Assembly: GCF_013348785.1 (NCBI RefSeq)
Contig: NZ_CP054691.1
Span: forward strand, 2,852,001-2,916,000
Reading direction: 5' to 3'
Length of the DNA: 64,000 bases
From: Gordonia sp. X0973
Lineage (GTDB): Bacteria; Actinomycetota; Actinomycetes; Mycobacteriales; Mycobacteriaceae
The translations under genes and the position numbers were made by a program. The notes beneath the pieces were generated by a model that saw only the letters and a program-made list of their open reading frames with translations, did no database searches and had not been told where the DNA came from. Shown piece by piece: positions 37,062-44,805 of this stretch (positions are counted from its first letter, which is position 1; the number at the start of each line of letters is the position of its first letter).

Positions 37062-37562
37062 TCAGGAATCGCCCTCGCAGCGTCGTCGAACCTCTTCCAG
37101 ATTCGCCGTCATCGCCTCGCGCAGCGCGGCCATGCGGCCGGCGATGATCCGGCCCTCCTTCTCCGGTGCGGCGTCGATCGCCCCCTTGAGCGGCGACCAC
37201 CCCAGGCCCATCCGGACGAATTGGCGCACGACCGAACCATCGCGCGACGGGTCGACCTCGAATCCCCACTGCGCCCACGGATCCGCCTCCGGCGCCGCGA
37301 CACTCCAGACCCAGCGCCGCCCGGGCTCGACGTCGACCACGGTGCACAGCGTCTCCCACTCGCCGACGAAATCACTGCGGTTGCGGCCGACGAACTGCGC
37401 GCCGACCGCCGGTTCGGAAGCACCGTCGATCCACTGGGCGCCGTACAGTTCCCCGGGCTGGTCGACCGGCAGGCTGATGTCGGCGACGCTTCGCCACACC
37501 CGCTCGGGCGCGGCGCCGATCTTCGCCTCCACCTCGACGGTGGGTTGGTCGCGGTACCGCAT
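37062..37562 (-). CDS. SRPBCC (START-like) family protein linked to the mycofactocin operon
   Basis: 166 residues. PTVEVEAKIGAAPERVWRSVADISLP and the helical C-terminus (PEKEGRIIAGRMAALREAM) match polyketide-cyclase/START-like proteins with a hydrophobic cavity. Its ATG at 37562 is one base after the mftD stop, so it is the fifth gene of the mftA-B-C-D unit. I know of no fixed role in mycofactocin synthesis; a carrier or accessory role is a guess from position. Confidence 0.8.
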   Translation of the reverse strand: MRYRDQPTVEVEAKIGAAPERVWRSVADISLPVDQPGELYGAQWIDGASEPAVGAQFVGRNRSDFVGEWETLCTVVDVEPGRRWVWSVAAPEADPWAQWGFEVDPSRDGSVVRQFVRMGLGWSPLKGAIDAAPEKEGRIIAGRMAALREAMTANLEEVRRRCEGDS

Positions 37563-37563
37563 C

Positions 37564-38781
37564 TCAGTCTCCGTACTCCCGCTCGAATCCGGCCGGGATG
37601 ATCAGGTCGCCGCGGTCGAGGTCGGCGACGTCGGCCTTGCCCAGGCCCATCAGCGACGAGTCGATGCCCATGCGCAGCAGGTCGAGCACGTTCTCGACCC
37701 CCGCCTGCCCGTTGGCGGCCAGGCCCCACAGGTAGGCCCGCCCGATCATGACGGCCTTCGCGCCGAGCGCCAACGCCTTCACCACGTCGCTGCCGCGGCG
37801 GATCCCCCCGTCGAGCAGCACCTCCACGTCCTTGCCCACCTCGTCGGCGATCGGGCCGAGCACCCGGATCGTCGCCGGCGTGCCGTCGAGATTGTTGCCG
37901 CCGTGGTTGGAGACGGAGATGGCGCTGGCCCCGATGTCGACGGCGCGCTTGGCGTCGTCGATCCGGGAGATGCCCTTGACCATGAACGGGCCGTCCCACT
38001 GCTCGCGCAACCACTTGATGTCTTCCCAGGTGGGCGGCGGCGTATTCATCCAGGTGCCGTAGACGTCGAAGAAGGTCGGGCCGGGTTCGCCCTTGTGCGC
38101 GATATTCGGCGCGGAGAGATCGGGGATGATCAGCTTTCCGTCGCGGAACCAGCTGAGCGCATACCGTGGCTTGGTGACCATCTCGGGGGCGAGCTTGGCG
38201 ACGGCCTTCGCGTCGACCCGCTCCGGGATCTCCGGGCTGCCCCAGTCGCGCCCGACGTTGAACACCCAGTCGGTGGTGACGATCAGCCCCTTGCAGCCGG
38301 CCTCCTTGGCGCGCTGCGCGCGGGCCAGGATGTCGTCGCGGCTGCCGAGCCAGTAGATCTGGAAGAAGATCTTGTCGTTGACCGCGGTGACCTCTTCGAC
38401 GGGCTTGCTGGCGAAGCTCGACAGCCCCATCGCGGTACCGCGGTTGGCGGCGGCGCGGGCGACGGCGACCTCACCGTCGGGATCGACCGCCTGCACGCCG
38501 GTCGGCGAGATGAGCACCGGGAAGGAGATCTCCTGGCCCATGACCGTCGTCGCGAGGTTGCGCTCCGGCGCGACGCCGATGACGTGCGGGGCGAAGCCGA
38601 GTTCGTTGTAGGCCTCGACGTTGTCGGTCAGCGTGATACCCGCCTGGGTGCCCGCGACCAGCGACGAGTAGACCGTCTTCGGCAACCGCTTCTGCGCGCG
38701 GCGCTGCGCCTCCCCCACGGTCTCGAACCACGGGTTGCGGCGCCACGGGTTGCGCTCCATCAACTCGGCGAACTTGGACAC
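37564..38781 (-). CDS. mftD: Pre-mycofactocin synthase MftD
   Basis: 405 residues of the FMN-dependent alpha-hydroxy-acid oxidase family: PVLISPTGVQAVDPDGEVAVARAAANRG, FFQIYWLGSRDD, VSNHGGNNLDGTPAT and the FMN phosphate site LDGGIRRGSDVVKALALGAKAVMIGR. MftD oxidatively deaminates the Val-Tyr-derived AHDP ring to form the redox-active pre-mycofactocin. 46 bp separate it from mftC; GGAG precedes the ATG. Confidence 0.95.
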   Translation of the reverse strand: MSKFAELMERNPWRRNPWFETVGEAQRRAQKRLPKTVYSSLVAGTQAGITLTDNVEAYNELGFAPHVIGVAPERNLATTVMGQEISFPVLISPTGVQAVDPDGEVAVARAAANRGTAMGLSSFASKPVEEVTAVNDKIFFQIYWLGSRDDILARAQRAKEAGCKGLIVTTDWVFNVGRDWGSPEIPERVDAKAVAKLAPEMVTKPRYALSWFRDGKLIIPDLSAPNIAHKGEPGPTFFDVYGTWMNTPPPTWEDIKWLREQWDGPFMVKGISRIDDAKRAVDIGASAISVSNHGGNNLDGTPATIRVLGPIADEVGKDVEVLLDGGIRRGSDVVKALALGAKAVMIGRAYLWGLAANGQAGVENVLDLLRMGIDSSLMGLGKADVADLDRGDLIIPAGFEREYGD

Positions 38782-38827
38782 GGGTCTCTCCTTGATAGTG
38801 AGGCGGCGACGGCAGCGGTCGTCGTCG

Positions 38828-40099
38828 TCAGCAGGTGCCGCAGGCCGACGAGGAGCAGCCGTTGGCGGTGGTCGGCATGAAGCCGGCGAGCGGATTCTCG
38901 TCGCAGTCCCGCGACGGCGGCCGGGTCATGAGCTGCAGCGGGACACCGCGGGAATGGTCCTTGTTGGCGGTCGGCTTGCTGCGCTCACCGGCCAACAGCG
39001 CTTCGCCGTAGCCCTGGACGCATTCCGGGTCGGGGCCGTCGAGCGGCAGGCCGGTGAAGAACTTGGCCGCCATGCAGCCGCCGCGACAGGCGTCGAAGTG
39101 GTTGCACGACGCGCAGGCCCCGGCGCTTTGCGGCTCCCGTAGCGAGGTGAACAGGTCGGAGCGCTGCCAGATCTCCTGGAATCCGCCGTCGGTGGTGATG
39201 TTGCCGGCGAGGAAGTTCTCGTGGATCGCGAACGGGCAGGCGTAGACGTCGCCGATCGGGTCGATCAGGCACACGACGCGTCCGGCGCCGCACAGGTTGA
39301 GCCCGGGGAGCCCGCCCCCGGCGCCCGAATCCCCCGCGAAGGCGGAGAGGTGGAAGAAGGAGTCGCCGGTCAGCACGCCGTCGCCGTGGGCGACGAGCCA
39401 GTCGTAGAGCTCGCGCTGCTGGTGCGGCAGGGGGTGCAGGTCGTCCCACACGTCGGCGCCGCGACCCGACGGGCGCATGCGGGTGATGCGCAGCGTCGCG
39501 TTGTACCGGTCGGCGAGCGCTTTGAACTCGTCGAGTTGCGCGACGTTGTGTCGCGTCATGACGACGCTGATCTTGGCGTCGGCAAACCCCGCGTCGCGCA
39601 GGTTCTCCAGCGCGCGCACGGCCATGTCGAAGGAGCCGGGACCGCGGACGGCGTCGTTGACCTCAGCGGTCGCGCCGTCGAGGGAGATCTGCACGTCGAC
39701 GTAATCCGACGCCGCCAGGCGTGCCGCGACATCCGGGGTGATGCGCAGCCCATTGGTGGAAAACTTCACGCCCACCTGGTGGTCGGTGGCGTAGTCGACG
39801 AGTTCCCAGAAATCCGGGCGCACCGTCGGCTCCCCGCCGCCGACGTTGACGTAGAAGACCTGCATCCGCTGCAGCTCGTCGATGATCGCCTTGCACTGCT
39901 GCGTGGACAGCTCGCGCGGGTCGCGCTTGCCCGACGACGAGAGGCAGTGCACACACGCCAGGTTGCAGGCGTAGGTCAGCTCCCAGGTCAGGCAGATCGG
40001 CGCATCGAGGCCGCGCTCGAACTGGTCGACGAGACGGCCGACGGCGACCGGCGGCTTCGCCTCGGCGGGAAGCGCTGCGGGGCGTTCGAGGGTGGTCAT
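38828..40099 (-). CDS. mftC: Mycofactocin radical SAM maturase MftC
   Basis: 423 residues. The radical-SAM cluster motif is Cys45, Cys49 and Cys52 (ACNLACVHC). The C-terminal SPASM region carries the auxiliary-cluster cysteines (CGAGRVVC, VYACPF, CASCNHFDACRGGC) and the protein ends in a Cys-rich tail (CSSSACGTC). MftC decarboxylates the C-terminal Tyr of MftA and crosslinks it to Val using SAM. The ATG overlaps the mftB stop (ATGA on the minus strand). Confidence 0.96.
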   Translation of the reverse strand: MTTLERPAALPAEAKPPVAVGRLVDQFERGLDAPICLTWELTYACNLACVHCLSSSGKRDPRELSTQQCKAIIDELQRMQVFYVNVGGGEPTVRPDFWELVDYATDHQVGVKFSTNGLRITPDVAARLAASDYVDVQISLDGATAEVNDAVRGPGSFDMAVRALENLRDAGFADAKISVVMTRHNVAQLDEFKALADRYNATLRITRMRPSGRGADVWDDLHPLPHQQRELYDWLVAHGDGVLTGDSFFHLSAFAGDSGAGGGLPGLNLCGAGRVVCLIDPIGDVYACPFAIHENFLAGNITTDGGFQEIWQRSDLFTSLREPQSAGACASCNHFDACRGGCMAAKFFTGLPLDGPDPECVQGYGEALLAGERSKPTANKDHSRGVPLQLMTRPPSRDCDENPLAGFMPTTANGCSSSACGTC

Positions 40100-40470
40100 T
40101 GATCCGGATCCTCTCGGCGGATGATCATGCCGGACTCGGCGAGGGCGCTCAGCGCCTGCACGTACAGCGGGCGCGACGAATCGTCGATGCCCGCGTCGGC
40201 GAGAGCGGCCTCCGCGTCGGGATGCGTCCTGAGGGACTGCACGATCCCGACGACGGTCCGGTTCTTGAGGAAGGAGAGTTTGCGGGTGCCGAAGTGGTAG
40301 AGCAGGGCGCCGAACGGCTCGGGCCGCACGGCGACCTTGGGGTTCAGCGTCCAGGCGGCACGGGTGTCGAAACCCGGGCGCGCGACGCGACCGGGAGTGT
40401 CATCGGCGACGCCCGTCCCGGCGACCGACGGACGGTCACCGGGACGAGTCACCGGAGTGGCGGTGGTCAT
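40096..40470 (-). CDS. mftB: Mycofactocin peptide chaperone MftB
   Basis: 124 residues from the ATG at 40470, whose first base is shared with the mftA stop (TGATG). After a variable 38-residue N-terminus comes the RiPP-recognition-element fold: WTLNPKVAVRPEPFGALLYHFGTRKLSFLKN and a C-terminal winged helix (ALSALAESGMIIRRED). MftB binds the MftA leader and presents it to MftC. Confidence 0.94.
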   Translation of the reverse strand: MTTATPVTRPGDRPSVAGTGVADDTPGRVARPGFDTRAAWTLNPKVAVRPEPFGALLYHFGTRKLSFLKNRTVVGIVQSLRTHPDAEAALADAGIDDSSRPLYVQALSALAESGMIIRREDPDQ

Positions 40471-40562
40471 CAGTAGACCCCGCACATCCCGTCGATCGAG
40501 ACTTCCTCGACAAGCGACTCGCTGACGAGTTCGGTGTCGACGACGGTTTCTTGATCGGCCAT
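40470..40562 (-). CDS. mftA: Mycofactocin precursor peptide MftA
   Basis: A 30-codon gene, too short for most gene finders. Reading leftward from the ATG at 40562, preceded by AGGAGG, it gives an acidic leader ([20 protein letters not shown]) and ends in [10 protein letters not shown]. The IDGMCGVY ending is the invariant mycofactocin core, whose terminal Val-Tyr becomes the cofactor. The stop overlaps the mftB start. First gene of the mftA-B-C-D unit. Confidence 0.97.
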   Translation of the reverse strand: MADQETVVDTELVSESLVEEVSIDGMCGVY

Positions 40563-40583
40563 GATCCAACCTCCTGTGGGCTA

Positions 40584-40632
40584 GTGATGTGGATCACGCT
40601 CGAATATAATGGCACCGAGTGCAGAAACACAA
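40584..40632. promoter_or_regulatory. Divergent mftA/mftR promoter region with probable MftR operator
   Basis: GTGAT (40584-40588) and ATCAC (40593-40597) are perfect inverted arms with a 4-bp centre. For mftA (minus strand) a -35 TTGTGT (40632-40627) and -10 TATATT (40608-40603) are 18 bp apart, placing the palindrome at the transcription start. For mftR (plus) TATAAT at 40605-40610 would be the -10, placing the palindrome over the -35. A single repressor site could silence both directions. Confidence 0.55.
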
Positions 40633-40667
40633 CCATCAGTTTTCGCGACGGAAAGGGGGCGGCCGGG

Positions 40668-41279
40668 GTGAGCCGACAGCCGATCACGACCACGACGCGG
40701 ATCAGCGAAGTGGCCATCGACCTGTTCGACCGCCACGGCTTCGAGGAGACGAGCGTCGACGACATCGCTGCGGGCGCGGGTATCGCCCGGCGCACCCTGT
40801 TCCGCTACTTCGCGTCGAAGAACGCCGTCGCGTGGGGTGATTTCGACGTCCACCTCGAGCAGATGCGACGACTGCTCGACAGCCTGCCGAACAGCCTCCC
40901 CCTCGCCGAGGCGCTGGCCACCGCCCTCGTCGAGTTCAACGACCTGCCGGAGAGCGAGGCGCCCCTGCACCGCCGTCGGATGACACTCCTGCTCACCGTC
41001 CCGGCGCTGCAGGCCCATTCGATGCTCATGTACGGCGACTGGCGTCAGGCGATCGCCGGGTATGCCGCGCGACGCCTGCGTGGGCACCCCGACGAGCACC
41101 TGCCGCAGCTGATCGGCTGGCTCGCACTCGGGACCGCGCTCGCGGCCTACGAACAGTGGCTGGCCGACGACACGGACCCGAGTGCGCGACGCCTGCGCGA
41201 ACTCCTCGTCGAGGGCAGTAGCCTTCTCGCGGTCGGCATCGACGCCGCACTATCGCGCAGTACGCCCGCGATAGGATAA
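40668..41279 (+). CDS. mftR: Mycofactocin-system TetR-family regulator MftR
   Basis: 203 residues from the GTG at 40668, after GAAAGGGGGC. Helix-turn-helix at about 25-60 (TSVDDIAAGAGIARRTLFRYFASKNAVAWGDFD); the FRYFxSKNAVAWGDFD stretch is characteristic of MftR. The M. smegmatis homologue represses the mft genes and is released by long-chain acyl-CoA. Divergent from mftA with a shared palindrome. The frame is open to 40551, but that would overlap mftA, so the GTG is preferred. Confidence 0.93.
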   Translation: MSRQPITTTTRISEVAIDLFDRHGFEETSVDDIAAGAGIARRTLFRYFASKNAVAWGDFDVHLEQMRRLLDSLPNSLPLAEALATALVEFNDLPESEAPLHRRRMTLLLTVPALQAHSMLMYGDWRQAIAGYAARRLRGHPDEHLPQLIGWLALGTALAAYEQWLADDTDPSARRLRELLVEGSSLLAVGIDAALSRSTPAIG

Positions 41280-41281
41280 AT

Positions 41282-41295
41282 TAGAACGTGTTCTA
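41282..41295 (+). promoter_or_regulatory. KstR-like operator before kshB
   Basis: TAGAACGTGTTCTA is a perfect 14-bp palindrome and an exact fit to the KstR consensus TnnAACnnGTTnnA. It begins 3 bp after the mftR stop and lies 24 bp before the kshB start. KstR is known to repress the steroid-ring-degradation genes, including kshB, so the site and the gene identity support each other. Confidence 0.85.
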
Positions 41296-41319
41296 CTTCT
41301 GGATCCGAGAGGACGGCTG

Positions 41320-42378
41320 ATGGCCGACTTGACCCCGCACGGCTCGCGCAGCGTCATCCTGACCGTGGCCGAGGTCGTCGACGAGACCGCCGACGCCCGC
41401 AGCATCGTGTTCGAGGTTCCCGAGGTTATGGGCGAGAAGTTCACCGACTACGACCCCGGTCAGTTCCTCACCCTGCGCATACCGAGCGACCAGACCGGCT
41501 CGGTCGCGCGGTGCTACTCGCTCGCCTCGTCGCCGCGGACCGACGCGCTGCCGAAGGTCACCGTCAAGCGCACCCCCGACGGCTACGGGTCCAACTGGGT
41601 CTGCGACAACCTGGCCGCCGGGTCGCAGATCGAGGCGCTTCCCCCGTCGGGTGTCTTCACCCCCGCCAACATCCACGTGCCGCTGCTGCTGATCGCCGCC
41701 GGCTCCGGGGTCACCCCGGTGATGTCGATCCTCAAGTTCGCACTCAAGACGGGCACCGGGCCCATCACCTTCTTCTACGCCAACCGCAGCGAGAACGACG
41801 TGATCTTCGCCGCCGAGCTGCGCGGGCTGCAGCAGGCCAACCCCGGGCGGCTCACCGTCGTGCATTGGCTGGAATCGCTGCAGGGGCTGCCCGACGTGCG
41901 GGCGCTCGCGACGTTCTTCAAGCCGATGGCCGGCACCCACTCCGCCTACATCTGCGGACCCGGGCCGTTCATGGACGCCGTTCACGAAGGGTTGTCGAAG
42001 GCGAAGTTCGACCACCACGACGTGCACACCGAGGTCTACAACTCGCTCTCCGGCGACCCGTTCGTCGACGTCGAGCACGAAGAGGTGTCCGAGGAGGAGG
42101 CCGCGTCGGCCGCGCACGTGGAGGTCGAGCTCGACGGCGAGACACACGAACTCGTCTGGCCGCGGTCGCGGACCCTGATCGACGTGATGCTGGCGGCCGG
42201 CCTCGACGCGCCCTACTCGTGCCAGGAGGGTGAGTGCGGGTCCTGCGCGTGCACGCTCAGCGAGGGCACCGTCGAGATGGAGAACTCCGGGGCGCTGGAC
42301 CCCGACGACATCGCCGACGGTTACATCCTCGGCTGCCAGGCGCGCCCGACGTCGGACAGTCTCAAGATCGAGTTCTGA
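41320..42378 (+). CDS. kshB: 3-ketosteroid 9-alpha-hydroxylase reductase component KshB
   Basis: 352 residues in three domains. An FAD-binding barrel has RCYSLASSP (flavin contact); an NAD-binding domain has LLIAAGSGVTPVMSILKFAL and YICGPGPFMDAV; and a C-terminal plant-type [2Fe-2S] ferredoxin domain has CQEGECGSCACTL and a distal Cys (LGCQARP). This layout is that of KshB/HmpA, which passes electrons to the Rieske oxygenase KshA that opens the steroid nucleus. GAGAGGACG precedes the ATG. A KstR-like palindrome sits upstream. No kshA is in the window, so the partner is elsewhere; the reductase may serve other oxygenases too. Confidence 0.9.
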   Translation: MADLTPHGSRSVILTVAEVVDETADARSIVFEVPEVMGEKFTDYDPGQFLTLRIPSDQTGSVARCYSLASSPRTDALPKVTVKRTPDGYGSNWVCDNLAAGSQIEALPPSGVFTPANIHVPLLLIAAGSGVTPVMSILKFALKTGTGPITFFYANRSENDVIFAAELRGLQQANPGRLTVVHWLESLQGLPDVRALATFFKPMAGTHSAYICGPGPFMDAVHEGLSKAKFDHHDVHTEVYNSLSGDPFVDVEHEEVSEEEAASAAHVEVELDGETHELVWPRSRTLIDVMLAAGLDAPYSCQEGECGSCACTLSEGTVEMENSGALDPDDIADGYILGCQARPTSDSLKIEF

Positions 42379-42394
42379 CAGTAGGGTGGGTGCC

Positions 42395-42784
42395 ATGCTG
42401 AGCACCGACCGTCTGGCCAAGATCCTGTCCGCGATCCTCCTCGTCCCGGGCGTGCTGCACTTCCTGGCGCCCAAGCCCTTCGACTCGATCGTGCCCGAGG
42501 AACTCCCCGGCGACGCCCGCGCCTACACCTACGCCTCCGGTGTCGCGGAGGTCGGGATCGGCGCGGCACTACTGGTACCGAGGTGGCGCCGGCGCGCGGC
42601 AGGTCTGGCCGCGCTGCTGTTCACGGCGGTGTTCCCGGCCAACGTCAACATGGTGCGCCTCTGGCAGGACAAGGGCCCGTTGATGAAGGCGATCGCCGTG
42701 GGCCGCCTGCCCTTGCAGATCCCGATGATCGTGCTGGCCCTGCTCGTCTGGCGCCGTGCCGGCAAGGACGAAGCGCCGGCCTGA
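42395..42784 (+). CDS. DoxX-like small membrane protein
   Basis: 129 residues with about four hydrophobic segments: 9-24 (ILSAILLVPGVLHFLA), 48-60, 70-85 (AAGLAALLFTAVFPANVNM) and 105-118. HFLAP and FTAVFPANVNM are typical of the DoxX/DUF417-like group. Sixteen bp after kshB and probably co-transcribed. Function unknown. Confidence 0.78.
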   Translation: MLSTDRLAKILSAILLVPGVLHFLAPKPFDSIVPEELPGDARAYTYASGVAEVGIGAALLVPRWRRRAAGLAALLFTAVFPANVNMVRLWQDKGPLMKAIAVGRLPLQIPMIVLALLVWRRAGKDEAPA

Positions 42785-42795
42785 CCGCGCCAAGC

Positions 42796-42933
42796 GCCGA
42801 GTGGGCACCCCAACCCCGCCGAGTGGGCACCCGCCATGGTGGTCGAGTGCCGACGAAGCACGGTGGTCGAGTGCCGACGAAGCACGGTGGTCGAGTGCCG
42901 ACGAGGCGCTAGCCGAGTCGGTGTATCGAGACC
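42796..42933. repeat. Composite repeat: 22-bp units, two half elements and one 50-bp element
   Basis: Between the convergent DoxX-like and LLM genes. A 22-bp unit (42796-42817) and a partial copy (42818-42832), each starting GCCGAGTGGGCACCC, are followed by two tandem 24-bp half elements (42836-42859 and 42860-42883, with GGTGGTCGAGTGCCGACGAA) and one full 50-bp element in inverted orientation (42884-42933, ending GTGTATCGAGACC). The 50-mer is the same family as the array at 17859. The 22-bp unit here points the opposite way, relative to the 50-mer, from its copies near 44 kb. Confidence 0.88.
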
Positions 42934-42945
42934 CCGGACACCGGG

Positions 42946-43740
42946 TTATGCGTTGCGCTGATCCCGCCACCGGCAGATCGCTTCGGCCTGCGCGAGGTCG
43001 TAGTCCGGTCCACCAGCGTCGACGGTGAGCAGGCCGATCCCGAGGTCGGCCATCGCGTCGGCTTCGCGCAACAGCTCGTCGACCGACTTGCGCCGACCGC
43101 CGATGGCAACCGAGCGCGTGATCTCCGACGGGTCACGCCCGACGTCGGCACAATGACGCGCGAGGACCTCGGCCTTGTGGCGGTACGCATCCGCGTCGGC
43201 GAACGAATGCCAGACGTCGCCATACTCGGCGACGATTCGTAGCGTCTTGCGCTCGCCGCTGCCGCCGATGAGCACGGGGATCCTCCGAGTCGGCGGCGGG
43301 TTCAGCTTGCCCCACCGCTCGACGATCCTCGGCATCGCCGCCGCGAGTTCGTCGAGCCGGGACCCCTTGGTACCGAAGTCATAGCCGTATTCGTCGTAGT
43401 CCCGCTCGAACCAGCCCGAGCCGATTCCGAGGATGAGCCGCCCGCCACTGATGTGATCGACGGTGCGGGCCATGTCGGCCAACAACTCCGGATTGCGATA
43501 CGAATTGCACGTGACGAGTGCGCCGAGTTCGACGCGCGACGTCTGCTCGGCCCAGGCGCCCAGCATCGTCCAGCATTCGAAATGCGCGCCATCGGGATCG
43601 CCGTACAGCGGGAAGAAGTGGTCCCAGTTGAAAACGATGTCGACGCCGATCTCCTCGGCCCGCATCACCGCGTCGCGGATCAGTCCGTAGTCGGGGGCTT
43701 GTTGGGGTTGGATCTGGACGCCGATGCGCATTGCGGTCAT
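42946..43740 (-). CDS. LLM-class (luciferase-like) probable F420-dependent oxidoreductase
   Basis: 264 residues with a TIM barrel: MRIGVQIQPQQAPDYGLIRDAVMRAEEIG, FNWDHFFPLYGDPDGAHFECWTMLGAWAEQT, GRLILGIGSGWFERDYDEYG and PVLIGGSGERKTLRIVAEYGD. This pattern is typical of actinobacterial F420-dependent members rather than FMN luciferases. Substrate unknown. ATG at 43740 or, three codons on, at 43731. Flanked on both sides by repeat arrays, so its local context is probably recent. Confidence 0.85.
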   Translation of the reverse strand: MTAMRIGVQIQPQQAPDYGLIRDAVMRAEEIGVDIVFNWDHFFPLYGDPDGAHFECWTMLGAWAEQTSRVELGALVTCNSYRNPELLADMARTVDHISGGRLILGIGSGWFERDYDEYGYDFGTKGSRLDELAAAMPRIVERWGKLNPPPTRRIPVLIGGSGERKTLRIVAEYGDVWHSFADADAYRHKAEVLARHCADVGRDPSEITRSVAIGGRRKSVDELLREADAMADLGIGLLTVDAGGPDYDLAQAEAICRWRDQRNA

Positions 43741-43793
43741 GCGCCGATCGTACGCACAGGGCGCCGGGAACGCTCGACGGAATTGCAGCGCTC

Positions 43794-44056
43794 GCGGTGG
43801 TCGAGTGATGACGAGGCGCAATCCGAATCGGTGCCGGATCGGAGTGCCCACTCGACCGGGTTGAGGTGCCCACTCGACGGGGCTGAGGTGCTCACGGTGG
43901 TCGAGTGCCGACGAGCCGCCAGCCGAGTCGGTGTATCGAGACCCGACCGGGTTGGGGTGCCCACTCGACCGGGTTGGGGTGCCCACTCGGCGGGGTTGGG
44001 GTGCCCACGGTGGTCGAGTGCCGACGAGGCGCCAGCCGAGTCGGTGTATCGAGACC
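43794..44056. repeat. Composite array of 50-bp elements alternating with 22-bp tandem units
   Basis: Fills nearly all of the 336-bp gap 43741-44076. Order: a diverged 50-mer (43794-43843), two 22-bp units (43850-43871, 43872-43893), a full 50-mer (43894-43943), a 19-bp partial unit (43944-43962), two 22-bp units (43963-43984, 43985-44006) and a second full 50-mer (44007-44056). The 22-bp unit reads ACTCGACCGGGTTGGGGTGC plus CC; the 50-mers begin ACGGTGGTCGAGTGCCGACG and end CGAGACC. The two good 50-mers differ at about two positions. No coding potential. Confidence 0.9.
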
Positions 44057-44076
44057 CGGCGGGTCGGGGGTCGGGG

Positions 44077-44805
44077 TCAGCGCAGCGAGCGATAGTGCGC
44101 GCGGAGATCGGGATCGAGATGCTCGACGGCGTAGCTCAGTGCCGTGCGACCCAACTCGGGCGCGTGGGCGTCGAGGTACCCGATCAACGTCTCGCGCGAG
44201 ACCCGCTTACCCATCTCGCGCAGCATCCAGCCGAATGCCTTCTGGATCAGATCGCGCCGATCGTCGACGACGACGGGCGCGACCGCCAGGGTCGCGGCGG
44301 CATCGCCGACGAACAGGTGCGCGTGCGTCCCGACGATCCCGACGCGCCGCTCCCACAGCGCCTCTCGTCGGGCATAGGCGACCAGCTCGTCGAAATCGCC
44401 CGACGCCACGCACCACGCGCCGAGGATCTGGCGCGCCGACGAGTCCACCAGGTCCCAGTTGTTGACGCGACCGGCCGCCACGGCGTCCCGATAGCCCTGC
44501 ACCCACTCGGCGCGGGCGGAGTCCGACGCGCGCTCGTACCCGTCGACCATCAGGAACAGCGCCAGCATCCGGACCTCGTGCAACTCGTCGTCGAGCAGGG
44601 CCGCGACCGTCGGCAGCGATGTGCCTCTAAATCCGCGCGCCAGTTTGCGCAGTTCCGGCACCGAAACGCCGGCGAAGACGTCCCCTTCGCCGTATTCGCC
44701 CGGCCCGGTCTTGAAGAACCCGGCCGCGGACGCGGCGCGCGCCGGGTCGCCGACGGCCATGACCGCGGCGCGCACCTCCGTCGGTGTCGGGGAACCCTTC
44801 GTCAA
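44077..44805 (-). CDS. AlkD-like DNA alkylation repair (HEAT-like) protein
   Basis: 242 residues from the TTG at 44805, which overlaps the reductase stop (TTGA). FFKTGPGEYGEGDVFAGVSVPELRKLAR, NNWDLVDSSARQILG and the DLIQKAFGWMLREMGK helices are hallmarks of the AlkD family of HEAT-repeat DNA glycosylases acting on alkylated bases. WDLVD carries the catalytic-type Asp. A later ATG would delete part of the first helix, so the TTG is preferred. Confidence 0.85.
   Translation of the reverse strand: MTKGSPTPTEVRAAVMAVGDPARAASAAGFFKTGPGEYGEGDVFAGVSVPELRKLARGFRGTSLPTVAALLDDELHEVRMLALFLMVDGYERASDSARAEWVQGYRDAVAAGRVNNWDLVDSSARQILGAWCVASGDFDELVAYARREALWERRVGIVGTHAHLFVGDAAATLAVAPVVVDDRRDLIQKAFGWMLREMGKRVSRETLIGYLDAHAPELGRTALSYAVEHLDPDLRAHYRSLR

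Noticed and set aside
42569..42970. 133-codon minus-strand frame over the DoxX-like gene and repeat array
   Set aside because: Its sequence is made of repeat translations and antisense of the DoxX-like gene.
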